From: Streptomyces sp. NRRL WC-3618
GTDB lineage: Bacteria > Actinomycetota > Actinomycetes > Streptomycetales > Streptomycetaceae
Assembly (NCBI RefSeq): GCF_001280005.1
Contig: NZ_LGDW01000001.1
Location: 62,001 to 126,000, forward strand
Length of the DNA: 64,000 nt
Direction: 5' to 3'
Below, piece by piece: positions 34,197-43,669 of the stretch. Position 1 is the stretch's first letter, and the number at the start of each line of letters is the position of its first letter. The notes below the pieces were generated by a model that searched no databases, had not been told where the DNA came from, and saw only the letters and a list, made by a program, of their open reading frames with translations. The translations under genes were made by a program, and so were the position numbers.

Positions 34197-34518
34197 GTAG
34201 CGACCATACGAAATCGAGCAAGAAAACCGGGCCGTCGACTCCGTACAGTCTCCGGCGCGTTTTCCTGGTACCCCTGAACAGAACAGCGTCGGGATGCGGC
34301 CGACCCGACTGTTCAGAGGCCATGCGGGTTGTAGGGGTCACACAAAGTCGCATCGGCGACACCCGCGACCTCACACACCGACCTACGACACTTGGAGTAA
34401 CCGTTCGCTCACCTCATGGATACAGTTGAAAATTGAACGGAATAGGACTACGGTGGCGCTCGTTGGGCTGATTCAATATTCAACAACTTCGGCACACCCC
34501 TCCCCAAGGAGTCACACC
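34197..34518. other. 322-bp divergent region between accB and yceI
   Basis: No gene is seen. The left part should hold the accB promoter (leftward), the right part the yceI promoter and paired operators at 34425-34484. Confidence 0.6.
34425..34484 (+). promoter_or_regulatory. yceI promoter with two inverted operator copies
   Basis: -35 TTGAAA (34426-34431), 17-bp spacer, -10 TACGGT (34449-34454), predicted start near 34461. GTTGAAAATTGAAC at 34425-34438 overlaps the -35; its inverted partner ATTCAATATTCAAC at 34471-34484 lies just past the start (12 of 14 positions match). Such TTGAA-rich palindromes are typical of MarR-family operators. Confidence 0.6.
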
Positions 34519-35139
34519 ATGAGCATCTTCGGCCGCAAGAGCACCGCCGCCGGCGACACCGCCACCACCACGTCCGTGGCCACCGCGGTCAGCCCCGAGC
34601 TCGCCGCGCTGACCGGCGACTACACGATCGACCCGTCCCACACGACGATCGGCTTCGTCGCCCGGCACGCCATGGTGACGAACGTCAAGGGCAGCTTCCA
34701 GGAGTTCGAGGGCGCCCTCCACCTCGACGGCAGCGACCCCACCAACTCGACGGCGTCCCTCGACATCAGGATGGACAGCATCGAGACGGGTTCCGCCGAC
34801 CGCGACGGCCACCTGAAGAGCTCCGACTTCTTCCGGACGGACGAGTTCCCGACGATGACGTTCCGCTCCACCAAGGCGGAGTCCCTCGGCGGCGACGACT
34901 ACCGCATCACCGGCGACCTGGAGATCCTCGGCACCACCAGGCCGATCTCCATCGACCTGGAGTTCAACGGCTCGGCGAAGGACCCGTTCGGCAACGAGCG
35001 CGTGGGCTTCGAGGGCAAGGCGGAGATCCTGCGCTCGCAGTGGGGCCTGACGTGGAACGCGGCACTGGAGACGGGCGGCGTGCTGGTGTCCGACAAGATC
35101 AAGCTGAACTTCGACATCTCGGCCATCAGGAACGCGTGA
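34519..35139 (+). CDS. YceI-family lipocalin-like protein
   Basis: 206 residues from ATG 34519, with AAGGAG upstream. The YceI beta-barrel starts about residue 35 (GDYTIDPSHTTIGFVARHAM) and continues through FQEFEGALHLDGSD, DGHLKSSDFFRTDEFPTMTF, LEILGTTRPISIDLEFNG and the end DKIKLNFDISAI. The family binds polyisoprenoid lipids such as quinone precursors. No signal peptide is seen; the first 33 residues are Ala/Thr-rich and probably disordered, so it is likely cytoplasmic, unlike the secreted E. coli YceI. Well-defined upstream operators suggest stress- or ligand-induced expression. Confidence 0.92.
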   Translation: MSIFGRKSTAAGDTATTTSVATAVSPELAALTGDYTIDPSHTTIGFVARHAMVTNVKGSFQEFEGALHLDGSDPTNSTASLDIRMDSIETGSADRDGHLKSSDFFRTDEFPTMTFRSTKAESLGGDDYRITGDLEILGTTRPISIDLEFNGSAKDPFGNERVGFEGKAEILRSQWGLTWNAALETGGVLVSDKIKLNFDISAIRNA

Positions 35140-35332
35140 CGCGACATGGGCGGGGCGGTCAGTCCCCGACCGGGGGGGCGGAGGGGTGCCGGTGCCCCAA
35201 CTCCCGGTCAGGGACGCCCCACTTGACGCTGTACGGGCTTGACCTCGACGGGCGTCGGCGTACGGCCGTCGGCGGCCCGTCCCGCCGGGATAACCCGGTG
35301 CGAGGTCGCCGCCCGGGAGCTAGCCTCCGATC

Positions 35333-35830
35333 ATGACCTGGCTCCCCCGCGACTTCGCCCACCCGCTGCGTGTCGACGTACCCGGTGGGTATCATCTGCG
35401 GCCGATTCGCGGGGCCGACGCGGCCCTCGACTACCCGACCGTCATGGGCTCGCGTGAGCGGCTGTGGGGCATCTTCGGGGAGGCCTGGGGGTGGCCGGCC
35501 GCCACCATCACGTACGAGGCCAACCTTGCCGATCTCGAGCGGCACGCCGCCGAGGCCGATGCCCACGAGTCCTTCAACTACGTGCTGCTCAATTCCGACG
35601 AGACCGTCGAACTCGGATGCGTCTACATCGATCCGCCCGAGAAGGCCGGCGCCGACGCCGAGGTCTCCTGGTGGGTGGCGGACAGCGCTGTGGGGAGTGC
35701 TGTGGAGCGGGCTCTCGACTCTCTCGTGCCTCAGTGGATCGCCGACGACTGGCCCTTCGCGCGGCCTCGGTTCATCGGGCGGGATCTGTCCTGGGCGGAG
35801 TGGCTGCGGCTGCCCGACGCGGGCGCATAG
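35333..35830 (+). CDS. GNAT-family N-acetyltransferase
   Basis: 165 residues from ATG 35333. Pattern of the GNAT fold: YHLRPIRGADAALDYPTVMG at the start, NYVLLNSDETVELGCVYIDP forming the central strands, then AEVSWWVADSAVGSAVERAL in the acetyl-CoA-binding region. The pyrophosphate-binding loop (Q/RxxGxG/A) is degenerate, so catalytic activity is less sure. The substrate is unknown. Single gene with 193 bp free before and 209 bp after it; the latter stretch leads into the protease gene. Confidence 0.78.
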   Translation: MTWLPRDFAHPLRVDVPGGYHLRPIRGADAALDYPTVMGSRERLWGIFGEAWGWPAATITYEANLADLERHAAEADAHESFNYVLLNSDETVELGCVYIDPPEKAGADAEVSWWVADSAVGSAVERALDSLVPQWIADDWPFARPRFIGRDLSWAEWLRLPDAGA

Positions 35831-36000
35831 TCCCGGCCCTCACACACCACCACCACGGTTCGACCCGGTGGCTCGATGGGCGCGGCTGGAATTCGCCCCT
35901 TGTGGGTGCGCTCGCGGAATTCACATAATCCTTCAACGGATTTTGACCAGGCCATGCCACCCCTCGCGGGAGTTCCTTCTGCTATTTGGCATGAGCCTGA

Positions 36001-36825
<825 letters not shown>

Positions 36826-36920
36826 TCCTCGTCTTCGTTCCGCTCCGTACGGCGTCCACGGGCTCGGTGCTGTTTCAGCGCCGGGTCCGTGGCTGTGTGT
36901 CGTGGGGGCTCGCGGTTCCA

Positions 36921-37002
36921 GGGGTTTTCGCCCCCGCCGCCCCTTCCCGTCCTCGGGGGCGCTGCCCCCGAACCCCCGCTCCTCAAACGCCGGAGGGGCT
37001 GG
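36921..37002 (-). repeat. Dispersed intergenic repeat, copy 2 (reverse)
   Basis: On the minus strand reads CCAGCCCCTCCGGCGTTTGA, GGAGCGGGGGTTCGGGGGC, AGCGCCCCCGAGGACGGGAA, GGGGCGGCGGGGGCGAAAAC, the same boxes in the same order as 1774-1889. It lies between the trypsin gene and the convergent membrane-protein gene. Confidence 0.6.
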
Positions 37003-37039
37003 AATGGGCGCCGCTGGATTTGGTCGGAGGGGAGCTTGG

Positions 37040-38401
37040 TCAGAAACCGCCGCCGAAGTCTCCGCCGCCGTCGAAACCGCCGCCGCCGTCGAAACCGCCG
37101 CCGAAGTCACCCGGGGTGAAGTCCGCGCCCGACATGTCGCCGCCGTCGAAGCCTCCCGTGGCTCCGAAGTCGCCGTAGCCGGCGCCGTAGTCGGAGGCGT
37201 AGGACGGGGTGGCCATCATGGTGCCCAGCATGGTGCCGACGAGGAGGCCGGGGAGGATGCCGCCGCCGAAGTAGCCGCCCGCCCAGGGGCCGTACGCCGG
37301 GCCCGCGTCCCAGTAGGGGCGGGGGCCGGAGGCCGTTTCCACCTCGCGGACCGCCGGGTCGTGGCCGTCGGCCAAGCGGGCCTGGTCGGCGGCGCAGACC
37401 GGGACTTCGCGGGGGGTGCCGCCTGCCGGGGTCCAGGTCGCGTCGGTGACCGAGGGGCCGTGGCGCGGGTCGAAGAAGCAGGGGCCGCGGCGTTCGGGAA
37501 GCGGGCGGCCCTCGCGGCGCGCGGCCAGTTGCGCGAGGGAGAACCGGCCGTCCTCCAGCGCCTGCGTCACCCCGCGCACCTCTTCCGGGCGCCGAACCGC
37601 CGCCATCAGCGACTTCGCCTTCTCGTACGCGTCCAGCGACCGTTCGTAGTCCGCGCGCATCACGTCGTCGGCGCCCGCCTCGGCGGGGTGGAAGTCGAGC
37701 CGGTCGAGTTCCTCGCCGAACGCGGTGATGTCCTCGTCGACGACGACCGTGAGCTTGGCGAGCGCCGCCCGCCGCTCCTCCTCGTGCCGCCGCCGGTTGC
37801 GCCGGACCAGTGCGTACGCGCCGGCGCCGCCCGCCGCCAGCACCGCGCCGACGGTGATCAGCGCCCCGGTGTCCACTCCACCGCCGCTGCCCGAGCCGCT
37901 CCAGGTGGCGGGCGCCGTACCTCCGACATTGCCGCGCAGTGCCGCGTCGACGAAGTCGTTCAGCTGGGCCTTGGTGTCGCCCGCGCCCCGGACCGCCGTC
38001 ACGAGGTTGCCGACCGCCGCGTGGCTCAGCACACTGCTGTCGGCCCGCGCGTCGAAGCGGTCGCCGAGGCGGACGGCGTACACGCCCGTGATCCCCGTCT
38101 CCGTACGCAGGTTCGTGAAGAGGTTCCGGGTCGGATAGCCGGCCGGGAGGACGGCCACGAACACGGGTTTGTCGGCGTCCTTGATCCTGGCGGCGAGCGC
38201 CTGGGCGTCGGACGGGGACAGCAGGTCGGAGGCGGCGGGGTCCACATAGACCGGGCCCGCGCGCAGTGCGTCGGCGACCGTGGAGAGGTCGGTGGACGCG
38301 TGCGCGCCGGGCGCGGACATGAGCAGGGTGAGGGCCGCGAGTGTCACGGCGAAGGGCATCAGCAGCAGACGTACGACACGACGGACCACCACGGCCTTCA
38401 T
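37040..38401 (-). CDS. TPM-type membrane protein with glycine-rich tail
   Basis: 453 residues. Signal peptide (LLLMPFAVTLAALTLLMSAP, cleavage after AHA), an exported alpha/beta domain of about 140 residues (PVFVAVLPAGYPTRNLFTNL; GVYAVRLGDRFDARA) resembling the TPM/PsbP-phosphatase-like fold, then a membrane segment (LITVGAVLAAGGAGAYALV) and a basic cytoplasmic stop RRNRRR. The inside part is helical and ends in a hydrophobic hairpin and FDGGG repeats, highly Gly/Phe-rich. The motif set is common in Streptomyces; function unknown. Start ATG 38401. The repetitive end may be prone to length change. Confidence 0.8.
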   Translation of the reverse strand: MKAVVVRRVVRLLLMPFAVTLAALTLLMSAPGAHASTDLSTVADALRAGPVYVDPAASDLLSPSDAQALAARIKDADKPVFVAVLPAGYPTRNLFTNLRTETGITGVYAVRLGDRFDARADSSVLSHAAVGNLVTAVRGAGDTKAQLNDFVDAALRGNVGGTAPATWSGSGSGGGVDTGALITVGAVLAAGGAGAYALVRRNRRRHEEERRAALAKLTVVVDEDITAFGEELDRLDFHPAEAGADDVMRADYERSLDAYEKAKSLMAAVRRPEEVRGVTQALEDGRFSLAQLAARREGRPLPERRGPCFFDPRHGPSVTDATWTPAGGTPREVPVCAADQARLADGHDPAVREVETASGPRPYWDAGPAYGPWAGGYFGGGILPGLLVGTMLGTMMATPSYASDYGAGYGDFGATGGFDGGDMSGADFTPGDFGGGFDGGGGFDGGGDFGGGF

Positions 38402-38529
38402 ATGTTCGAAGCTACCCGACGGAGGGGAGAAACGGACATCGGTCCCGGTGAGGTTCCCGCTGCTCCCGTTCCTCCTGCTCCTCTCCCCCGCTCCTCCCTC
38501 TCCTCCCCAGGTCCGCCGCCGCCCCCCGC

Positions 38530-41500
38530 TCAGGCTGCCCGGTACGCGGCCCTCAGTTTCTCCACGGCCGCGCCGTACCGCCCGGTCAGCAGCAGATGGT
38601 CGGCGTCGGCGAAGGGCTTGGCGGTGGCCGGCGTGATCCGTCCGCCGATCCGCTCCTGGACCAGCAGCCTCGCCCTGGTGACGAGCGCGCGTCCCGCCTT
38701 CTCGTCGTGGGCCTTCTGTGCCTCGCCGGCCTCGGCCGACAGTGCCCTCAGGGTCTTGTCCCCGCCCTCCGTGATCTTGGTCCTGGTCGTGAGTCCCCAG
38801 CCGTACGGGAACTGCGGATCGTACGTCGTGTCGCCCACGTTGATCGGCAGCTGGGCCTCGGACTTCGGCCAGGTGAGCGGGAGTTGGCCGGTGAACGCGC
38901 GCTTGCCGTAGAGCACGTCGGCGACGCCGTCGCCCTCGGTGCCCGGCAGCCAGGAGGCGACCAGGGCGTCGATGTCACCGAGCCGGTCGCCGATGAGCTG
39001 GGGGCGCCCGGCGACCACCAGCACCGCGCACCTCATCGCCGCGCACACCCGGTCGACCGCTGTCTTGTCGGCGTCGCTCAGCTCCAGGTCGTTGCCGTTG
39101 CCGACGTCTCCGCGGCCCTCGGCGTACGGGGTCTCGCCGACGACCACCACACCCACGTCGTAACCGGTGGTCGGAGCGGAGGCGTCCTTGGAGTAGGTGA
39201 CGCTGCCGCCCGCGTTCCGCATGCCCGCCAGGATCGTCGTGCCCTTGGTGATGTTCCCGGAGGAGCCCTGCCAGGTGACGGTCCAGCCGCCGGACTGGTT
39301 GCCGATGTCGTCGGCGTTGGATCCTGCGACGTACACCTTCTGGGATGTGGCGAGAGGCAGCAGGCCGTTCCCGTTCTTCAGCAGGACCTGCGACTTCGCC
39401 GCCAACTGCCTTGCCACCGCCCGGTGTTCGGCCGAGCCGATGTCCGCCGCGCCGCTCGTGTCCGCGTACGGCTTCTCGAAGAGGCCGAGCTTGAACTTCT
39501 GGGTGAGGATGCGGGAGACGGCGTCGTCGATCCGCTTGGCGCTGATCCGGCCCGCGTTCACCTCGGCCATGAGGGTGGTGTGGAAGTCCTGGTAGGCGTT
39601 CGGGACCATGATCATGTCGAGGCCCGCGTTGACGGACGTACGGACGTCGGAGGCGTAGTCGCCGGGGATCTGGTCGATGGCCTGCCAGTCGCTGACCACG
39701 AAGCCGTCGAAGCCCATACGGCCCTTCAGCACGCCGTTGATCATGTCGGCGCGGGCGTGCATCTTCACCGGTCCCTGGCCGTCGCCCGCGATGTCGAGGG
39801 AGGAGTAGGACGGCATGACCGAACCCACACCCCGGTCGACGGCGTCCTGGTAGGGGGCCAGGTGGACGGCTTCCAACTGCTTCCGGGTGACCTGGGTGAC
39901 GCCCTGGTCGATGGTGTACGAGCCGGTGGTGGAGGAGCCGTACGTGGTGCCGCCGTCGCCGACGAAGTGCTTGGCGGTGGCCAGGACCTTGTCGTTCCTC
40001 TTCAACTCCGTGCCGTCCGCGCGCCCTTGGAGGCCCTGGATCACCGTCTCCATCTGCTCGACGAGCGCCGGGTCCTCACCGAACGACTCGTACGTGCGCC
40101 CCCAGCGTTCGTCACGGGACACGCAGAGACAGGGCGCGAAGTCCCAGGGGACGCCGGTGGCCCGGACCTCGGCCGCCGTCACCTTTCCTGCCCCGTAGGC
40201 GAGTTGGGGGTCGCGGGCGGCCCCGATGCCGATGTTGTGCGGCATGATCGTGGCGCCGACGAGGTTGTTGTGGCCGTGCACCGCGTCCACCCCGTAGATC
40301 AGCGGGATCTGGAACCGCGTTGCCCGCGCCTGGAGTTGGAAGCCGTCGATCATCTTCGCCCAGGCCGCCGGGGTGTTGGGCGTGGGTGTCGAACCGCCGC
40401 CGGAGAGCAGCGAGCCCAGGTCGTAGGAGGCGATGTCACCGGGGGTCGCCACGACCGCGCCGCGCTCGGCCTGGGTCATCTGGCCGGCCTTCTCCGCCAG
40501 GGACATCCGGGACAGGAGGTCGGCGACGCGCCGCTGCACCGGCAACTTGCCGTTCAGATACGGGAGTCCGTGGGCGTCGATGACGATCTGCGGGGTCTGT
40601 GCCGGGGCCTTGGCGCCGGTGACCGTGAGCTTGAGGGGGATCGTCTCCGCCGGTTCCGCCGACTTGTCCTTGCGGGTGGGGACCTGGATCGTGCGGGAGG
40701 CGCCGGAGGCGGTGCCCGCCGGGAAGGTGAACTCGCCGTGGACGGGCTTGTAGTCGGCGCCGCCCGACGCCGTACCGCCGGTCGTCGTCTCGTAGGTGAC
40801 CGTCACTGGGTCGGCGAGCGGGGCGGAGCCGGTCGTACCGAGCGTGACGGCGACCTTCGCCGTGCCGCCCTCCCGCACCGGGTACACGACGGAATCGGTG
40901 GTGACGGACGCGCGCAGCGATTGATCGGCCTTGCCGTACAACTCAACGCCGTCCATGGCGAATTGACCGCTGATCCCGACGGGGAGGGTGAGGCCGTAGC
41001 CCCACATCGCGGTGAGGCCGAGGATCTGGTCGATACCGCCGACGGGCTGGTAGTCCGTGCGGTACACGAAGCTGGTGAAGGGGAGCTCGATCTGCTTCCA
41101 GCCAGTGAAGTCGTCGGTGAAGGAGGTCGTCCAGAGTTCGGAGGCCTCGCCGTTGGCGCCGCCGTCCTTCAGCTCGAAGTTGACCTTCTTGCCGTTGCCG
41201 TGGCCCTCCCACCAGAAGCGGATGCCCTTGCTCGCCGACCAGTCGTGGGCGGGCTCGGCGAAGGCGAAGTCGTGGGTGAAGCCGCCGTATCCGCTGATGT
41301 CGTAGGTGCCGGTGAGCACTTTGGCGCCCTCGGGGGCGTCCGCCCGTTCGGTGAGGGCCAGTCGGGGCGGATCGTCGGCGTCGCCGCCCCAGGTGAAGAT
41401 GCCTCCGGCGGGCGGGGAGGCGAAGGGGACCTCGCCCTCGAAGCGGTCCAGCGGGACGGGGGCGGGGTCGTCGGCCCCGGCCGCCGTGCCCGCGGCGGCC

Positions 41501-41556
41501 AGGGGCAGCAGCCCGGTCAACAAAGTGGCGCAGACGAGCAGGGCGGTTCGGCGCAT
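38530..41556 (-). CDS. Secreted glycoside hydrolase family 3 (beta-glucosidase-like)
   Basis: 1008 residues from ATG 41556 (MRRTALLVCATLLTGLLPLA), with GGGAAGG upstream. Order: signal peptide to about 30; a beta-sandwich like a family 11 carbohydrate-binding or CIA30 module (about 35-215); a Calx-beta-like domain (about 225-330; TGGTASGGADYKPVHGEFTF); the GH3 TIM-barrel with KHFVGDGGTTYG and the nucleophile in GFDGFVVSDWQAI; the GH3 C-terminal domain (SQVLLKNGNGLLPL; VVVGETPYAEGRGD); then a short helical tail. Probably hydrolyses beta-linked oligosaccharides outside the cell. A cluster of GAGTCC-like repeats lies upstream. Confidence 0.92.
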   Translation of the reverse strand: MRRTALLVCATLLTGLLPLAAAGTAAGADDPAPVPLDRFEGEVPFASPPAGGIFTWGGDADDPPRLALTERADAPEGAKVLTGTYDISGYGGFTHDFAFAEPAHDWSASKGIRFWWEGHGNGKKVNFELKDGGANGEASELWTTSFTDDFTGWKQIELPFTSFVYRTDYQPVGGIDQILGLTAMWGYGLTLPVGISGQFAMDGVELYGKADQSLRASVTTDSVVYPVREGGTAKVAVTLGTTGSAPLADPVTVTYETTTGGTASGGADYKPVHGEFTFPAGTASGASRTIQVPTRKDKSAEPAETIPLKLTVTGAKAPAQTPQIVIDAHGLPYLNGKLPVQRRVADLLSRMSLAEKAGQMTQAERGAVVATPGDIASYDLGSLLSGGGSTPTPNTPAAWAKMIDGFQLQARATRFQIPLIYGVDAVHGHNNLVGATIMPHNIGIGAARDPQLAYGAGKVTAAEVRATGVPWDFAPCLCVSRDERWGRTYESFGEDPALVEQMETVIQGLQGRADGTELKRNDKVLATAKHFVGDGGTTYGSSTTGSYTIDQGVTQVTRKQLEAVHLAPYQDAVDRGVGSVMPSYSSLDIAGDGQGPVKMHARADMINGVLKGRMGFDGFVVSDWQAIDQIPGDYASDVRTSVNAGLDMIMVPNAYQDFHTTLMAEVNAGRISAKRIDDAVSRILTQKFKLGLFEKPYADTSGAADIGSAEHRAVARQLAAKSQVLLKNGNGLLPLATSQKVYVAGSNADDIGNQSGGWTVTWQGSSGNITKGTTILAGMRNAGGSVTYSKDASAPTTGYDVGVVVVGETPYAEGRGDVGNGNDLELSDADKTAVDRVCAAMRCAVLVVAGRPQLIGDRLGDIDALVASWLPGTEGDGVADVLYGKRAFTGQLPLTWPKSEAQLPINVGDTTYDPQFPYGWGLTTRTKITEGGDKTLRALSAEAGEAQKAHDEKAGRALVTRARLLVQERIGGRITPATAKPFADADHLLLTGRYGAAVEKLRAAYRAA

Positions 41557-41583
41557 GGACCTTCCCTCGGCTCTCGCAGTACT

Positions 41584-41640
41584 GGAGTCCTTGAGTCCCT
41601 GAGACTCCGGGGTTCTTGAGCCCCAGAGTTCTCGAGTCCA
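41584..41640 (-). promoter_or_regulatory. Cluster of GAGTCC-type direct repeats before the GH3 gene
   Basis: About six units resembling TTGAGTCCC recur every 8-11 bp (TGGAGTCCT, TGAGTCCC, TGAGACTCC, TTGAGCCCC, CGAGTCC) within 30-85 bp upstream of the start codon. It may be an operator array or an mRNA leader element. Confidence 0.4.
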
Positions 41641-41754
41641 CTTGAACACCTCTCGTGAACTCACGGCTTGGAACACGCCGCGAGTCAACAAGTGCCCCTG
41701 TGAGCCGTCAAGGTGCCGAACGCGCCTCCCGCCACTTGGCCCGAATACGGCCCC

Positions 41755-43359
41755 CTACTTCGCGGGCTCGACGCCCGCCCGCAGCAGTCCGTACGTGTAG
41801 GCGTCCGCCAGCGCCTCCCACGACGCGGCGATCACGTTGTCGGCGACGCCGACCGTCGACCACTCGCCCTTGCCGTCCGAGGTGGAGATGAGGACACGGG
41901 TCGTGGACTGCGTACCGTGCTTGCCCTCGAGGATGCGGACCTTGTAGTCGACCAGTTCCAGCTTCGCGAGCTGGGGGTAGATCTTCTCCAGGGCCACCTT
42001 CAGGGCGCGGTCGAGGGCGTTGACCGGGCCGTTGCCCTCCGCCGTCGCGACGATGCGCTCGCCCTTGGCGAAGAGCTTGACCGTGGCCTCGTTGGCGTGA
42101 CTGCCGTCGGGGCGGTCCTCGACGATCGCGCGCCAGGACTCGACCTCGAAGTACGTACGGGCCCTGCCCTCGGCCTCCGCGCGCAGCAGCAGCTCGAAGG
42201 ACGCGTCGGCCGCCTCGAACGTGTAGCCCTTCAGCTCTCGCTCCTTCACCCGCGCGACGACCCGGCCGACCAGTTCGCGGTCGTCGCCCAGGTCGACGCC
42301 GAGCTCCTTGCCCTTGAGCTCGATCGACGCACGGCCCGCCATGTCGGAGACCAGCATCCGCATGGTGTTGCCGACCTGCTCGGGGTCGATGTGCTGGTAC
42401 AGGTCGGGGTCGACCTTGATGGCCGAGGCGTGCAGGCCCGCCTTGTGCGCGAAGGCCGAGACTCCCACGTACGGCTGATGCGTGGACGGCGTCAGGTTGA
42501 CGACCTCGGCGATCGCGTGGGAGATACGGGTCATCTCGCGCAGCGCGCCCTCGGGCAGGACCTTCTTGCCGTACTTCAGCTCCAGTGCCGCCACGACGGG
42601 GAACAGGTTGGCGTTGCCGACGCGCTCGCCGTAGCCGTTCGCCGTGCACTGGACGTGGGTCGCGCCCGCGTCGACGGCGGCGAGGGTGTTGGCGACCGCG
42701 CAGCCCGTGTCGTCCTGGGCGTGGATGCCGAGGCGGGCACCGGTGTCGGCGAGGACCGTGGCGACGACCGCCTGGACCTGGGCCGGGAGCATGCCGCCGT
42801 TGGTGTCGCAGAGGATGACGACATCGGCGCCGGCCTCGGACGCGGCGCGGACGACGGCCTTGGCGTACTCGGGGTTCGCCCGGTAGCCGTCGAAGAAGTG
42901 CTCGCAGTCCACGAAGACACGGCGGCCCTCGGAGCGCAGGTGGGCGACGGTGTCGCGGACCATCTCCAGGTTCTCGTCGAGAGTCGTGCGCAGCGCCAGC
43001 TCGACGTGCCGGTCGTGGGACTTGGCGACCAGGGTGATGACGGGCGCGCCGGAGTCCAGGAGGGCCTTGACCTGCGGGTCCTCGCTCGCCTTGGCGCCGG
43101 CCCGGCGGGTGGCGCCGAAGGCCACGAGCTGGGCGTGCCGGAAGTCGATCTCCTGCTGGGCGCGGGCGAAGAACTCGGTGTCGCGTGGGTTGGCGCCCGG
43201 CCAGCCGCCCTCGATGAAGCCGACGCCGAAGTCGTCCAGGTGCCGTGCGATGGCCAGCTTGTCGGCGACGGTGAGGTTGATGCCCTCGCGCTGGGCGCCG
43301 TCGCGCAGGGTCGTGTCGAAGACGTGGAACGAGTCGTCGAGCTCGCTGGTTTCCGTCAT
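41755..43359 (-). CDS. cimA: (R)-citramalate synthase
   Basis: 534 residues from ATG 43359. Condenses pyruvate and acetyl-CoA to citramalate, the threonine-independent route to 2-oxobutyrate and isoleucine. HMGL-like barrel: VFDTTLRDGAQREGINLTVA, GFIEGGWPGANP (the WPG feature separates CimA from LeuA), HFFDGYRANPEYA, and HAQDDTGCAVANTLAAVDAG. The C-terminal 130 residues form the LeuA-type regulatory domain (YKVRILEGKHGTQSTTRVLI), which senses isoleucine. LeuCD and LeuB in this window can carry out the next steps. The leader contains a hairpin with T run at 43473-43497. Confidence 0.94.
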   Translation of the reverse strand: MTETSELDDSFHVFDTTLRDGAQREGINLTVADKLAIARHLDDFGVGFIEGGWPGANPRDTEFFARAQQEIDFRHAQLVAFGATRRAGAKASEDPQVKALLDSGAPVITLVAKSHDRHVELALRTTLDENLEMVRDTVAHLRSEGRRVFVDCEHFFDGYRANPEYAKAVVRAASEAGADVVILCDTNGGMLPAQVQAVVATVLADTGARLGIHAQDDTGCAVANTLAAVDAGATHVQCTANGYGERVGNANLFPVVAALELKYGKKVLPEGALREMTRISHAIAEVVNLTPSTHQPYVGVSAFAHKAGLHASAIKVDPDLYQHIDPEQVGNTMRMLVSDMAGRASIELKGKELGVDLGDDRELVGRVVARVKERELKGYTFEAADASFELLLRAEAEGRARTYFEVESWRAIVEDRPDGSHANEATVKLFAKGERIVATAEGNGPVNALDRALKVALEKIYPQLAKLELVDYKVRILEGKHGTQSTTRVLISTSDGKGEWSTVGVADNVIAASWEALADAYTYGLLRAGVEPAK

Positions 43360-43472
43360 GATCTCAAGGCTCCTGAGGATGTCGATCTCGGTCTGTACCG
43401 GAATGACCGGTTCCACCGTCCCCCTATGATCCCTCGCGCTCCTTCTCCGGCTGAAGGTGGGCCAGAAAAGCG

Positions 43473-43497
43473 AAAAACCCCTCGCGGGTGCGAGAGG
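43473..43497 (-). promoter_or_regulatory. Probable attenuator upstream of cimA
   Basis: On the minus strand CCTCTCGC-ACCC-GCGAGGGG followed by TTTTT, a textbook intrinsic terminator lying 114 nt before the cimA start rather than after a gene. This is the arrangement of transcription attenuation of amino-acid genes. Confidence 0.65.
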
Positions 43498-43552
43498 TCT
43501 GCGCGCGGGTCGAAGACGACGATGGCCGCCCGTACCTGGTCGTACGAGGCGG

Positions 43553-43603
43553 TCACTGCGGACCGGCGCGCCTGCTGCCAATAATCGTGGCGAACGAGAG
43601 CAC
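43553..43603 (-). CDS. Candidate 16-aa leader peptide of cimA
   Basis: A short frame GTG to TGA encoding MLSFATIIGSRRAGPQ, containing Leu and a tandem Ile pair. The two Ile codons are ATT-ATT, rare in this GC-rich genome. The stop is 56 nt before the attenuator hairpin. No good ribosome-binding site is visible. Ribosome stalling at the Ile codons could govern the terminator. Confidence 0.4.
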   Translation of the reverse strand: MLSFATIIGSRRAGPQ

Positions 43604-43669
43604 GGGGGCAGTCTGGCACAGACCGCTCCCGCGCTCACCCTCCGTCTCAGGATGCGAGCACTGGGCTGA

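Noticed and set aside
38596..41619. A rightward open frame of about 1000 codons opposite the GH3 gene
   Set aside because: Same composition artefact; no ribosome site or recognisable domain, while the minus strand encodes a full glycosidase with signal peptide.
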